Counted from the stretch's first letter, positions 6,976 to 16,009 are shown. The stretch is 64,000 nucleotides of DNA from Deltaproteobacteria bacterium (GCA_016875395.1 VGRF01000003.1:1-64000); one strand, 5' to 3'. Notes: generated by a model from the letters alone, not told the origin. A program made the numbers and translations.

Positions 6976-8241
6976 TCATGGCAGTGTGCAGTCTCCGAGC
7001 GTGGCAGTCAGCTCGGACCCAACCAGCGATGCGCTGGTCAGCGAACCCTCGACCTGGACGGCTTCGCCGACCGCCAGGTCGGCGAGAACGGCTGCCTGAG
7101 GCAGCGGGAAATCGCAAACGACTGTCGCGTTGCAGCCCTCGTTCGGCCTGCAGTCGGCGGTTGCAAAAAGCCTCCATCCCGTGCGCTGGTATGTCCTGGC
7201 GAACGACGAATGCTCGCGCAACTCAGTGACGGACCGAACCTCGGCCGTCCACACGACGCGCAGTGGGTTGAGCGCATCCGCGATCGCTGCTCGCTGCAGG
7301 TCCGTCCCCTGTACCCACGCCGCATACAGATGCGCCACCGAGATCGGAGCATCTACGCCCGGCTCAAGTCCTTGCAGTCGCTGCTGTGCTTCGATCGCCC
7401 AGTTGGTGGCCATGAACTCGGCCTCGTGCTTGTCCCGCTCCTCTTGCTTCCGCTTCTCCTCTGCATCGCGCCGCGCCGCGATTGACCGTTCCGTTGCGGC
7501 AGCCTTCTCATGATCAGCGCAGGCCTTCCGCGCCTGTTCGAGGCGCTCCGTGTCGATTTGAAGCCACTTTGCCCGATAGGCTCGCACTGTCAGGCATTGC
7601 GCTTCGAGGCGCTCCGCAGCGACGCGCTTCATTCCTTCGGCTAAAGCCGGGTGTTGGGACTTCCATTCGACATCGTCAGGCAGGGCGTCCGCGCTGCCGG
7701 CCACGCCGCGCTCACCTCGAGACAAGAGGCTATTCACGGCCTCACTCGTATCCCGCCGCGGATCGAGGTAGAGCCCCATCACAGCGCCGATCACGGCGAC
7801 CGCAACGAGCAGGGAAAGCAGTGAGACAGCGATCGGCGTCGCGTGCCGGCGGGGCCATTCTTGGAGGTGAATCCGCACCGCGCTCAGGTCAGCGGCCGTT
7901 AACCAACGCTCTGCCACTACTCGCCCAAGAGCAACGATTGCGGGGATTGCGATCAGAGCTTCGTCGAGTTCGCGTGCGATCCGAGTGTCCGATGCGATTG
8001 CTCCGAGGATGCCTGAGACCGCGATGAAGGGCGCCATCCACTCGACGGACATTGCTCGATGGCGTTCCGCATCCGCCCAGGCCGACCGTGCGACCCAGAT
8101 GCCGTAGACGGATGTGGCTAGGACAGCGAGGCATGCGAACCCGATCTGAGGTTCGTCGAACAGCAACACGACTCCCGGGAGCACCGCAGCGGCGCTACCA
8201 TCCAGTGCCGTTAGAACCAGACGCTTGGCAGGTCCCTGCAT
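6976..8241 (-). CDS. Uncharacterised membrane protein with coiled coil and OB-like C-terminal domain
   Basis: The protein is 421 residues from the ATG at 8241, chosen because AAGG sits 5 bases before it; a GTG lies at 8247. Four hydrophobic helices occupy about residues 10-115 (AAAVLPGVVLLFDEP, FACLAVLATSVYGIWVA, APFIAVSGILGAIAS, ALIAIPAIVALG), and another is at about 138-160. A charged coiled coil spans about 220-275 (EKAAATERSIAARRDAEEKR). The C terminus (about 320-420) looks like an OB-fold of the tRNA_anti-like type: VVWTAEVRSV, NATVVCDFPLPQAAVLADLA, VGEAVQVEGSLTS and LTATLGDCTL. The function is unknown. It is 13 bases upstream of the J-domain gene, so the two are probably one operon. Confidence 0.7.
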   Translation of the reverse strand: MQGPAKRLVLTALDGSAAAVLPGVVLLFDEPQIGFACLAVLATSVYGIWVARSAWADAERHRAMSVEWMAPFIAVSGILGAIASDTRIARELDEALIAIPAIVALGRVVAERWLTAADLSAVRIHLQEWPRRHATPIAVSLLSLLVAVAVIGAVMGLYLDPRRDTSEAVNSLLSRGERGVAGSADALPDDVEWKSQHPALAEGMKRVAAERLEAQCLTVRAYRAKWLQIDTERLEQARKACADHEKAAATERSIAARRDAEEKRKQEERDKHEAEFMATNWAIEAQQRLQGLEPGVDAPISVAHLYAAWVQGTDLQRAAIADALNPLRVVWTAEVRSVTELREHSSFARTYQRTGWRLFATADCRPNEGCNATVVCDFPLPQAAVLADLAVGEAVQVEGSLTSASLVGSELTATLGDCTLP

Positions 8242-8283
8242 CGCCACCTTGGCACCATCCTATTTCAGAACGAGCCGCCGCGT

Positions 8284-9624
8284 TTAACTGCTGATCCTGC
8301 ACTCTCCCTCGCATACCTCGCCCTTCGCGAACGTGTAGTCCCCGCGAACTGTCAGGCGCCTCGCTCGGATCAAGCTCGGCGGCCCGTGCGGCGTGCGCGC
8401 GTCGAGTTGGTCGACGCGCTTGAAGTACGTGGGATCCAGGTCGACCACGAGCTGATCGCCGGGTCCGCCCGGCGCGGGCAGGACGCGGTAGTCGTCGCTG
8501 AGGACGTAGGCGTCGCTGCGGATCGCGAGCAGGTCGCCGGTGCTCTTCACGGGCGCGAAGCGGTGCGCGGGCACTTGGATCGCGCGGGCGCCTTCGAAGC
8601 ACGCGATCGCAGCGCCCATCGCGGTTTCGAGCTGGATCACTCTCGGCGAGGTCGCGTCGAGCGGATCGACGTTCTTCTCGTTGCGGATGAACGGGAGCGG
8701 CAGCACACCGCCGTTCTCGTCGAGCGCGCGCGCGAGGGCGCGCAGGTCGATCCACAGGTTGTTCGTGTTGAAGAACTTGTGGAGCGCGGTGTCCTGGAAG
8801 TTCGCGACCTCGTCGGCCGCACTCGGGCACTGCGCCGTCTCGCGCAGCGCGAGGCGACCGTTCTTCGTGCGCGCGAGGTGACCACCCTTTTTGTCCGCCT
8901 CGGCGCGGCGCTTCACTTCCATCGCGAACGGCGCGCCGCTCGACGCGAACCACCCTAACAAGCCGAGGTCGAGGGCCGCGCCGAGGTTGTCGCTGTTCGA
9001 GACGAACGCGTAGCGGAGGCCGCGCGCGAGCATGCGCTCCAGCGAGCCCGACGTGACGAGCGCGGTGTAGAGGTCGCCGTGGCCGGGCGGGCACCACTCG
9101 TGCTCGGGCTCTTGCTGCCACGACACGGGCGAGAGATCGCTCGCGAGCAGGCGCGGCACTTTGTGCTGCATGAAGTCGGGCGCGAGCGCGCCTGACAGCT
9201 GCCCGTGCTTCGCGAGTGCGGCGAGCGAGTCCGCCTGCGTGCGGAAGCTGTTCATCAGCACGAGCGGCACCGCGACGCGCGTGCGCTCCGCGAGCGCGCG
9301 GATCTGCAGCGCGATCACGTCGAGAAACGTGAGCCCGTTCTTCACGGGCAGGAGCGACTTCGCCTGCGTCATCCCCATCGTCGTGCCGAGGCCGCCGTTG
9401 AGCTTGATCACGACCGCGTGCGGCAGCGCGTCCTCGCCGGCCTTGCGCAGCGCGGGCGTCTCCTCGAACTGCGGCACGTCCGCGACGGCGTCGATGTCGC
9501 GCTTCGGGAGGGTTCCGTTGTCGCCGGCCAAGAGCGACTCGAAGTTGCGGCGGAACGCGCGGATCGCGAGGTCCGGCAGGCCCGCGGCGCGCATCTTCTG
9601 CTCGCTCGCTGCGAAATCTCTCAT
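8284..9624 (-). CDS. UTP-glucose-1-phosphate uridylyltransferase family (UDPGP) enzyme
   Basis: It makes UDP-glucose or a related UDP-sugar from UTP and sugar-1-phosphate, and is a 446-residue cytoplasmic enzyme. It belongs to the eukaryote-type UDPGP family rather than GalU: VVIKLNGGLGTTMGMTQAKS (residues 71-90) is the nucleotide-binding loop. It is followed by LVLMNSFRTQADSLAALAKH, PPGHGDLYTALVTSGSLE, YAFVSNSDNLGA and FFNTNNLWIDLRAL. The ATG at 9624 overlaps the TGA of the aminopeptidase gene (TGATG), so translation is probably coupled. The frame is open far upstream (to 10953), but that part is the antisense of the aminopeptidase gene. A TTGTTAGGG word occurs at 8956. Confidence 0.93.
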   Translation of the reverse strand: MRDFAASEQKMRAAGLPDLAIRAFRRNFESLLAGDNGTLPKRDIDAVADVPQFEETPALRKAGEDALPHAVVIKLNGGLGTTMGMTQAKSLLPVKNGLTFLDVIALQIRALAERTRVAVPLVLMNSFRTQADSLAALAKHGQLSGALAPDFMQHKVPRLLASDLSPVSWQQEPEHEWCPPGHGDLYTALVTSGSLERMLARGLRYAFVSNSDNLGAALDLGLLGWFASSGAPFAMEVKRRAEADKKGGHLARTKNGRLALRETAQCPSAADEVANFQDTALHKFFNTNNLWIDLRALARALDENGGVLPLPFIRNEKNVDPLDATSPRVIQLETAMGAAIACFEGARAIQVPAHRFAPVKSTGDLLAIRSDAYVLSDDYRVLPAPGGPGDQLVVDLDPTYFKRVDQLDARTPHGPPSLIRARRLTVRGDYTFAKGEVCEGECRISS

Positions 9625-10940
9625 CACGCGAGATCGAGCGCGGTCTCGAAGAAGCCGCGCAGCACGGAGATCATCGGCTCGACGTCGGCGACCGCGGCCA
9701 TCTCGCGGCACGAGTGCATCGAGAGCATCGGCGAGCCCACGTCGACGGTGCGGATGCCGGCGCGCGCGGCGCTGATCGGGCCAATCGTGGAGCCGCAGCC
9801 GAGATCGCTCCGCGCGACGAAGTGCTGAGGATCGATGCCGCGCGCGCGACAGAGCGCGGTGAAGTGCCCGAGCGTGACGGCGTCGCTCGCGTAGCTCTGG
9901 TTCGAGTTCACCTTGAGCACGGGCCCGCCGCCGAGCTTCGGGCGATGGCCCGGCTCGTGGCGATCCGAGTAATTCGGGTGCACTGCATGCGCCATGTCGG
10001 CGCTCACGAGCAGCGAGCGCGCCATCGCGCGCGCGAAGCCCTGCGGGCCGCCGCTCTTCGCGGCGCTCTCGATGCGCGCGAGCGTGTCCGCGAGGAGCCC
10101 GCTCTGCGCCCCCTGCGCGCTGCGCGAACCGACCTCTTCGTGGTCGTACAGCACGACGACACGGCTGAACGCCGGCAGCGGCGCGCGCTGCGCGCTTGTT
10201 AGGGCGGAGAGCGCCGCGTGACACGAGGCGAGGTTGTCGAGGCGCGGCGCGTGCAGGAACTCGCCGCGCGCGCCGGAGACGCAGCTCGACTGCGTGTCGT
10301 AGAGCATCAGGTCGAAGCCGTGGATCGCGCTCGCAGTGGCGTCGCCGTGCCCCTGCGCGCGCAACTCGGAGGCCACGAGCTCCGCGAGCGGCGGCGCGCC
10401 CTCGAGGCCGAGCACCGGCACGAGGTGCGTCTGCTCGTTCAGCTTCAGCCCCTCGGTCTTCGTCTCGCGCTGCAGATGGATCGCGAGATTCGGGATGCGC
10501 AGCAGCGGGCGCGCGAAGTCGACGGTCACGCTGCGCAGGCCGCTCGCCGTCGCGAGCACGACGCGGCCCGCGAGCGAGAGGTCGCGGTCGAGCCAGGTGT
10601 GCAGCAGCACCCCGCCGTACGGCTCGATCGCGAGCTGGCGCAGGCCGTGCGCGGTGATGTCGGGCGCGGGCTTCACGCGCAGATTCGGCGAGTCCGTGTG
10701 CGCGCCGATCGCGTGAAAGCCGGCGTCGGCAAGCGGCGCCTCGCCCACCTCGAACGCGAGCAGCGACGACTCGCTGCGCACGAGGTAGTGGCGCGCGCCG
10801 GGCGCGAGCGCCCACGCCTCGGTCTCCGCGACGCGCGTGAACCCCGCGCGCTCGAGCCTGCGACTCGCCTCCGCCACGGCGTGATAGGGCGTGGGCGATG
10901 CGTCGATGAAGCGGAGCAGGTCGCGCGCGGCGTCGGACAT
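9624..10940 (-). CDS. apeB: M18-family aminopeptidase
   Basis: This is a cytosolic zinc metallo-aminopeptidase that removes N-terminal, mainly acidic, residues. The 438-residue length matches the family. Metal and active-site segments are visible: FHAIGAHTDSPNLRVKP (His and Asp ligands), PRLDNLASCHAAL, VVLYDHEEVGSRSAQGAQSG (catalytic Glu pair), LLVSADMAHAVHPNYSDRHE and the C-terminal GSPMLSMHSCREM His ligand. The ATG at 10940 is the only sensible start. The stop overlaps the start of the UDPGP gene. The symbol apeB is used by analogy with M18 family members in other bacteria. Confidence 0.93.
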   Translation of the reverse strand: MSDAARDLLRFIDASPTPYHAVAEASRRLERAGFTRVAETEAWALAPGARHYLVRSESSLLAFEVGEAPLADAGFHAIGAHTDSPNLRVKPAPDITAHGLRQLAIEPYGGVLLHTWLDRDLSLAGRVVLATASGLRSVTVDFARPLLRIPNLAIHLQRETKTEGLKLNEQTHLVPVLGLEGAPPLAELVASELRAQGHGDATASAIHGFDLMLYDTQSSCVSGARGEFLHAPRLDNLASCHAALSALTSAQRAPLPAFSRVVVLYDHEEVGSRSAQGAQSGLLADTLARIESAAKSGGPQGFARAMARSLLVSADMAHAVHPNYSDRHEPGHRPKLGGGPVLKVNSNQSYASDAVTLGHFTALCRARGIDPQHFVARSDLGCGSTIGPISAARAGIRTVDVGSPMLSMHSCREMAAVADVEPMISVLRGFFETALDLA

Positions 10941-11028
10941 GGCTTCGCATCATACGTAAGGAAGCGCGCGGGCCTTGAGGCGGAGTTGCGGGCGAGGCCG
11001 GCGCCCTGAGGAGCGAGGGGCGCAGAAC

Positions 11029-11089
11029 CGGGGACGTTCCGCAACGAAGTCAACGACGCGCTGCTTTACTTTCTTGCGGAACGTCCCCG
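11029..11089. repeat. Palindromic intergenic element, GGGGACGTTCCGCAA arms
   Basis: GGGGACGTTCCGCAA at 11030-11044 is perfectly inverted as TTGCGGAACGTCCCC at 11074-11088, with one more C-G pair outside and a 29-base loop. It lies between two divergent genes, before the CaiB/BaiF gene. It shares the GGGGACGT start with the 4345, 57944 and 61963 elements but has a different inner half, so it is a related sub-family. Such GGGGACGTTCC palindromes resemble REP elements mobilised by Y1/RAYT transposases. No such gene is in this window. Confidence 0.85.
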
Positions 11090-11154
11090 CTGCCGCGCAC
11101 GCTCGCGCCCGCGCGTGGTCGCTTCCGTCCGCTCGCGTCCACCTTGGAGGCTCG

Positions 11155-12357
11155 ATGTCCGCAGCTCTTCCGCTCTCCGGCATCCGCGTCGTCGACTGCT
11201 CCGCGGTCGTGTCGGGGCCGCTCGCCACGACGATCCTCGCGGATCAAGGCGCCGAAGTGATCAAGGTCGAGCCGCTCGCGGGCGGCGACATTCTGCGCCA
11301 CGTCGGCAGCAACCGCGCCGGCGTCTCGGGGATGTTTCACGTGGTGAACCGCGGCAAGCGCGGCGTCGCGCTGAACCTCGCCGATGCGCGCGGTCGCGAC
11401 CTGCTCGTGAAGCTGGTGCAGCGCGCCGACGTGTTCGTGCAGAACTTCCGCCCTGGCGTGGTGGACCGCATGGGCATCGGCTGGGACGCGCTGCACGCGG
11501 CGAACCCGCGCCTCATCCACGTCTCGATCAGCGGCTTCGGCGCGAGCGGCCCGTACGCGAAGAAGCGCGTCTACGACAACGTGGTGCAGGCGTACTCCGG
11601 GCTCGCCTCGGTGCAGGGCGCCGCGGGCGACCCTTCGCTGCTGAAGCAGCTCGCCTGCGACAAGCTCACCTCCCTGACGGCCGCGCAGGCGATTTGCGCC
11701 GCCCTGATCGGGCGCGGGCGCGACGGCCAGGGCCGGCACGTCGAGCTGTCGATGCTCGACGCCGCGGTCGCCTTCCTTTGGCCCGACGCCGCCGCCGACG
11801 TGATGATGCTCGGCGACGGCGTGACGCGGCAGCCGCCGATCGGGAGCAATTATGGAATGCTGCGCGTGGCCGACGGCTTCGCCTCCCCCGGCGCGCTCAG
11901 CGACGCCGAGTTCCAGGGCCTGTGCCGCGCGCTCGGGCTCGACGAGGCCGCGAGCAACCCGCGCTTCGCGACGGTGGCGCTGCGCATGCAGCATCTCGCC
12001 GAGATCGGCGCGCTCTTTCAGCGCGACGTCCCGGCGGCCGCGGCGAAGCTCACGCGCGCGGAGATCGAGGCGCGCCTCGACGCGCACGACGTGCCCGTCG
12101 GCATCGTGCGCGAGCTCGCGGAGCTGCACGAGGACCCGCAGGTGCGCGCGAACGGCACGCTGTTCGAGCGCGAGCTGCAAGGCGGCACGCGCATCCGCGA
12201 GGTGCGCCCCGCAGCGCGCTTCGACGCGGCGCCACATGTGCCTGCCGCGCCGGCGCCGCGGCTCGGAGAGCACACGAGCGCGGTGCTCGCGGAGCTCGGG
12301 CTCGGGGCGAGCGAGCTCCGCGCGCTGCGCGAAGCGGGCGTGATCGGCGGCGCCTAA
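11155..12357 (+). CDS. CaiB/BaiF family CoA-transferase
   Basis: This is a family III CoA-transferase or racemase that moves CoA between carboxylic acids. It has 400 residues. The signature regions are PLSGIRVVDCSAVVSGPLAT, ILADQGAEVIKVEPLAGGD, NRGKRGVALNLADARGRDLL, ADVFVQNFRPGVVDRMGIG (the Asp position of family III), HVSISGFGASGPYAKKRVYD and GQGRHVELSMLDA. GGAGG lies 6 bases before the ATG at 11155. The frame continues upstream to 10975, but that crosses the palindrome at 11029 and is not coding. The stop is TAA inside the dispersed word CCTAACAA (12355). The substrate is unknown. Confidence 0.92.
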   Translation: MSAALPLSGIRVVDCSAVVSGPLATTILADQGAEVIKVEPLAGGDILRHVGSNRAGVSGMFHVVNRGKRGVALNLADARGRDLLVKLVQRADVFVQNFRPGVVDRMGIGWDALHAANPRLIHVSISGFGASGPYAKKRVYDNVVQAYSGLASVQGAAGDPSLLKQLACDKLTSLTAAQAICAALIGRGRDGQGRHVELSMLDAAVAFLWPDAAADVMMLGDGVTRQPPIGSNYGMLRVADGFASPGALSDAEFQGLCRALGLDEAASNPRFATVALRMQHLAEIGALFQRDVPAAAAKLTRAEIEARLDAHDVPVGIVRELAELHEDPQVRANGTLFERELQGGTRIREVRPAARFDAAPHVPAAPAPRLGEHTSAVLAELGLGASELRALREAGVIGGA

Positions 12358-12467
12358 CAACGGGGCTGCGCGCGGCTTGCGCGGGGGTTGCGGGCGCTCG
12401 CATTCGAGGAGCACGAGGCTCCGCCAGCCGCGGGGAGGCGTAGCCTCGCTCCCACCCGGAGCTCCGC

Positions 12468-13949
12468 GTGACGCGCTATCGCTCTCGCCCCTCGCTCGCG
12501 CTTCTGCTCGCACTCGCGTGTGCGGGAGCGGCGCACGCGCGCGCGAAGCTGCCCGCACAGCTCGAGCAGGACGCGCTCGCCGCGGGTCGCGTGCGCGTGA
12601 TCGTGCAGCTCGCGCCGGCGGCGGCGCGCTGGCAGCGGCGCGCGCGCCAGGACGCCGCGCTCGCGCGCACGGCGGCACGCGCGAGCGACGTGCGCCGCTA
12701 CACGCACTTCGACGCCGTCGCGCTCGAGGCGAGCGCCGCAGAGCTGCGCGCGCTGGCGGCTGCGCCCGAGGTGATCTCGCTGACGAGCGACGCCGCCCTC
12801 GCGGCTCCGACGCTCGACAGCACCGCGCCCGTGATCGGCGCGACCGCTGTGGTCGACGCAGGCTTCGCGGGCACGGGTGCGGCGATTGCGATCCTCGACA
12901 CGGGCGTGGATCGCACGCACCCGTTCTTCGCAGGCCGCATCGTCGCGGAGGCGTGCTTCTCGGCGAACGGCGACTGCCCGAACGGGCAGACCACTCAGAT
13001 CGGGCCAGGCGCCGGTGACGAGTGCGGCTTTGCGGGCAGCTGCTTTCACGGCACGCACGTGGCGGGCATCGCCGCCGGTGAGCACGCGATTTATCAGGGC
13101 GTCGCGCCCGGCGCGCAGCTCGTCTCGATCCGCATCTTCTCGCGCTTCACGGGCACCGACTGCGCGGGCACCGGCTACGACCCGTGCGCGCTGGCGTGGC
13201 CGAGCGACATCCTCGTCGGCCTCGATCACGTGCTCACGCTGCGCGCTTCGCTGCCGCTCGTCGCGGCGAACATGAGCTTCGGCAGCGGGCGCTTCACGTC
13301 GCGATCGAGCTGTGAGTCCGCGAACCCCGCGACCAAGGCCGCGCTGCTCGCGCTCGCCGCCGCGGGCGTCGCGCCCGTCGCGGCGTCCGGCAACGACAGC
13401 TTCACGGCCGCACTGAACGCGCCCGCGTGCATCGACGCCGCGATCGCCGTCGGCGCGACGCACGACGACGATGCGATCTGGGCGAAGTCCAACGCGAGAG
13501 CGCAGCTCGACTTCCTCGCGCCGGGCGTGACCGTGCGCTCCGCCGCGCCCGGCGGTGGCCAGAGCTACTCGACAGGGACTTCGATGGCGACGCCTCAGGT
13601 CTCGGGCGCGCTCGCCGTGCTGCGGCAGGCAGCGCCGAACGCGCCGCTCGCGACACTCGTCTCGGCCCTGCAGAGCACGGGGCGTCCGCTCGTCGACACG
13701 CGGGCTGGCGCAAACAACCTCGTGCGCCCGCGCATCCAGGTCGACGCGGCGGTGAAGAGCCTCGCGCCGGCCGCTTGCTACGACGCGCTCGACAACGACG
13801 CGGACGGCCGTGCGGACTATCCCGCCGACCTCGGCTGTGCGAACGGCCTCGACGCCTCCGAGGAGTACGCCGCGACCGGCTGCGGCATCGGCCCCGAGCT
13901 CGCGCTCGCGCTGCCGCTCCTCGCCGCGCTGCGACGCAGACGGCGCTGA
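12468..13949 (+). CDS. Secreted subtilisin-like serine protease with MYXO-CTERM-like sorting tail
   Basis: This is a 493-residue exported protease. Residues 1-25 are a signal peptide (LALLLALACAGAAHARA), followed by an inhibitor-type prodomain. The catalytic triad is in AILDTGVD (Asp144), FHGTHVAGIAAG (His194) and STGTSMATP (Ser372), with the oxyanion Asn in AASGND. After the protease comes a Cys-Asp-Asn-Asp-Asp-Gly linker (CYDALDNDADGRADYPADLG) and then the tail ATGCGIGPELALALPLLAAL followed by five arginines. This tripartite tail of Cys-Gly, hydrophobic helix and Arg cluster is the MYXO-CTERM pattern, so the enzyme is probably anchored at the outer surface. The start follows a GGAG about 7 bases upstream. 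Confidence 0.9.
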   Translation: MTRYRSRPSLALLLALACAGAAHARAKLPAQLEQDALAAGRVRVIVQLAPAAARWQRRARQDAALARTAARASDVRRYTHFDAVALEASAAELRALAAAPEVISLTSDAALAAPTLDSTAPVIGATAVVDAGFAGTGAAIAILDTGVDRTHPFFAGRIVAEACFSANGDCPNGQTTQIGPGAGDECGFAGSCFHGTHVAGIAAGEHAIYQGVAPGAQLVSIRIFSRFTGTDCAGTGYDPCALAWPSDILVGLDHVLTLRASLPLVAANMSFGSGRFTSRSSCESANPATKAALLALAAAGVAPVAASGNDSFTAALNAPACIDAAIAVGATHDDDAIWAKSNARAQLDFLAPGVTVRSAAPGGGQSYSTGTSMATPQVSGALAVLRQAAPNAPLATLVSALQSTGRPLVDTRAGANNLVRPRIQVDAAVKSLAPAACYDALDNDADGRADYPADLGCANGLDASEEYAATGCGIGPELALALPLLAALRRRRR

Positions 13950-14008
13950 CCCTCGCGACGCGGAACCCGCGGCGGCGAGCGGGGTTCCCAGCGCGTGGAG
14001 GAATCGCC

Positions 14009-14575
14009 ATGCGCAACCGCATCGCCGCGTCGTTCGCCTTCGCCCTGCTCGCCGCCGCGAGTGCATCCGCCGATCCGCATCACCCGGGTCGCGATCGAGA
14101 GGGCCTCTTCTTCGAGCGCTTCATCCCCACGCAAGGCCGCCTCGGCGTGCAGCTGCAGGACATGACGCCCGAGCTGCGCGAGTTCATGCGCGCGCCCGAG
14201 GATCGCGGCGTGCTCGTGGTGCGCGTGACCGAGGACAGCGCGGCGGAGAAGGCCGGCGTGCGCGTGGGAGACGTGATCGTCGCGATCGGAGGCGAGCCGG
14301 TGCGCGCGACGCGCGACGTGATCCGGCAGGTGATGGGCGCGGAGAAGGACAGCGAGCTGGCGCTCGAGGTCGTGCGCGAGGGCAAGCCCGCGAAGCTCGC
14401 GGCGACGCTCAGCGGCGAGCCGCTCGTACCGCCGCGCGCGATGGGCTGGATGGAGCGCGATCTCCCCGAGCTGCGCGAGCGCCTCGAACAGCGCATGGGC
14501 GAGCTCGAGCGGCGGCTCGAAGAGCTCGAGCAGCGGCTGAAGGCCGGCGCGGCAGACGACGAGCTCGACACGTAG
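14009..14575 (+). CDS. Exported single-PDZ protein with a C-terminal coiled coil
   Basis: The protein is 188 residues. A signal peptide (MRNRIAASFAFALLAAASAS) is followed by one PDZ domain of the HtrA/DegP type: GRLGVQLQDMTPELREFMRA, DRGVLVVRVTEDSAAEKAGV, RVGDVIVAIGGEPV. No protease domain is present, so it can only bind. The end is a heptad-like helix (LRERLEQRMGELERRLEELE). GGAGG lies 8 bases before the ATG. It starts 59 bases after the subtilase stop on the same strand, which suggests it binds or presents substrates to that protease or to an envelope partner. That is inference from position. Confidence 0.85.
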   Translation: MRNRIAASFAFALLAAASASADPHHPGRDREGLFFERFIPTQGRLGVQLQDMTPELREFMRAPEDRGVLVVRVTEDSAAEKAGVRVGDVIVAIGGEPVRATRDVIRQVMGAEKDSELALEVVREGKPAKLAATLSGEPLVPPRAMGWMERDLPELRERLEQRMGELERRLEELEQRLKAGAADDELDT

Positions 14576-14677
14576 GCGGAGCGACATCGCGGCGCCGCTC
14601 CTGGGGTCTGACGCAAGCGCGACACCGTGAGCGCGCTGCGCAGCTCGCTGTGCTTTCATCGCGTGGGGAGCACGCGC

Positions 14678-15871
14678 ATGGGAAAGCAGCACGCTGCAGT
14701 CGTCGGCATCGCCGAGTGGAAGCCGGAGCGCGTGTGGTCGCGCCCGATGTTCTCGCTCGAGGCGTGCGCGGAGCTCGCGGCGCTCGCGCTCGCCGATGCG
14801 GGCATCGAGAAGCGCGAGGTGGACGGTCTGTGCCTCGGCGCGATCTACGAGTCGCCGCTGTTCGGGCCGAGCGCGGCGGCGGAGTATCTCGGGGTGCGCG
14901 CGAACTTCGCGGAGGTGGTGGACCTCGGCGGCGCGACGCCGGCGGGCATGCTGTGGCGCGCGGCGGCCGCGATCGAAGTGGGCGCGTGCGAGACGGTGCT
15001 CGTGATCTGCCCGAGCGTGATGCCGCCGCGACCCGATGGAGCCGCGCGCGGCAAGATGGATTTTCCCATCTACCTCGGCGGCGACGCGTGGGGCTCACCG
15101 CAGGGTGCGTTCGAGATTCCCGCGGGCCTCGTCGCGGCGGTGCCGAGCTACGCGATGGTCGCGCAGCGCTACATGGCGCGTTACGGCCTGCGCGAGGAGA
15201 CGCTCGCGAAGATCGCGGCCGACGAGCGTTACAACGCGCAGTTCAACCCCGACGCGATGTTCTACGGCAAGCCGATCACGGTGGAAGACGTGATGCAGTC
15301 GCGGATGATCTGTGATCCGCTGAAGCTGCTCGAGATCGTGATGCCGTGCTTCGGCGGCGGCGCGCTCGTCCTGACGACTGCCGAGCGAGCGAAGCGCACG
15401 AAACACCGGCCGGTGTTCGTCGCCGGATTCGGCGAGCACCTCACGCACAAGTCGATCACCTACGCGCCCGACCTGCTCGACAACCCGATTCACGTCGCGG
15501 CCGAGCGCGCGTTCCGCATGGCGGGCGTGGCGCGCAGCGCGGTCGACATCGTGCAGCCCTACGACTGCTTCACGATCACCGTGCTCGTGACGCTCGAGAA
15601 CGCGGGCTTCTGCGGCAAGGGCGAAGGCGAACGCTTCGTGACGGAGCGCTCGCTGCGCTGGGACGGCGACTTCCCGCTCAACACACACGGCGGTCAGCTC
15701 GGCTGCGGTCAGCCCGGCATGGCCGGCGGCCTCGGCCACCTCACCGAATCCGTGCGCCAAGTGCAGGGCCGCGCCGGCGCGCGCCAGCTCAAGAAGTGCG
15801 ACGTCGCGTACGCGAACGGCACCGGCGGCATGATGGCCGAGCAAGTCGCGCTGATCTTCCAGGGAGCATGA
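14678..15871 (+). CDS. Thiolase-fold protein of the lipid-transfer (SCPx/Ltp2-like) group, lacking the nucleophilic Cys
   Basis: The protein is 397 residues. It has the thiolase fold (AAVVGIAEWKPERVW, VDGLCLGAIYESPLFGPSAA) and the late NTHGGQLGCGQPGMAGGLGH motif. The usual nucleophile position reads DLGGATPAGMLWRAA, with no Cys. VQPYDCFTITVLVTLENAGF and the missing Cys resemble Ltp2-like retro-aldolases of steroid side-chain breakdown, which pair with a DUF35 protein. A DUF35 gene follows at 16010. I infer a C-C bond-cleaving aldolase role on a CoA ester rather than beta-ketothiolysis. I chose the ATG at 14678 (preceded by GGGGAG) over one at 14627, because MGKQHAAVVGIAE is the usual family start. 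Confidence 0.85.
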   Translation: MGKQHAAVVGIAEWKPERVWSRPMFSLEACAELAALALADAGIEKREVDGLCLGAIYESPLFGPSAAAEYLGVRANFAEVVDLGGATPAGMLWRAAAAIEVGACETVLVICPSVMPPRPDGAARGKMDFPIYLGGDAWGSPQGAFEIPAGLVAAVPSYAMVAQRYMARYGLREETLAKIAADERYNAQFNPDAMFYGKPITVEDVMQSRMICDPLKLLEIVMPCFGGGALVLTTAERAKRTKHRPVFVAGFGEHLTHKSITYAPDLLDNPIHVAAERAFRMAGVARSAVDIVQPYDCFTITVLVTLENAGFCGKGEGERFVTERSLRWDGDFPLNTHGGQLGCGQPGMAGGLGHLTESVRQVQGRAGARQLKKCDVAYANGTGGMMAEQVALIFQGA

Positions 15872-16009
15872 GCGATGCCGACGCAACTCCTCGACGCCCG
15901 GCAAGCGGCCCAACGACGCGCAAGCGTCGCAGGCCGCGCGCAGCGAGGCGGGCTCCCTCCTACACAGCCAGTCAGCCGCAACCAAACAGCCGAGCGGAGC
16001 TCGTAAGAA

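Noticed and set aside
8242-10953. One 889-residue protein including the UDPGP enzyme
   Set aside because: The N-terminal half is antisense to the M18 aminopeptidase; the enzyme starts at MRDFAASEQK (9624).
12355-12360. CCTAACAA as an integron attC core (RYYYAAC/GTTRRRY)
   Set aside because: The sites lack the paired core and the hairpin of attC, and many lie inside intact genes; no integrase is seen.
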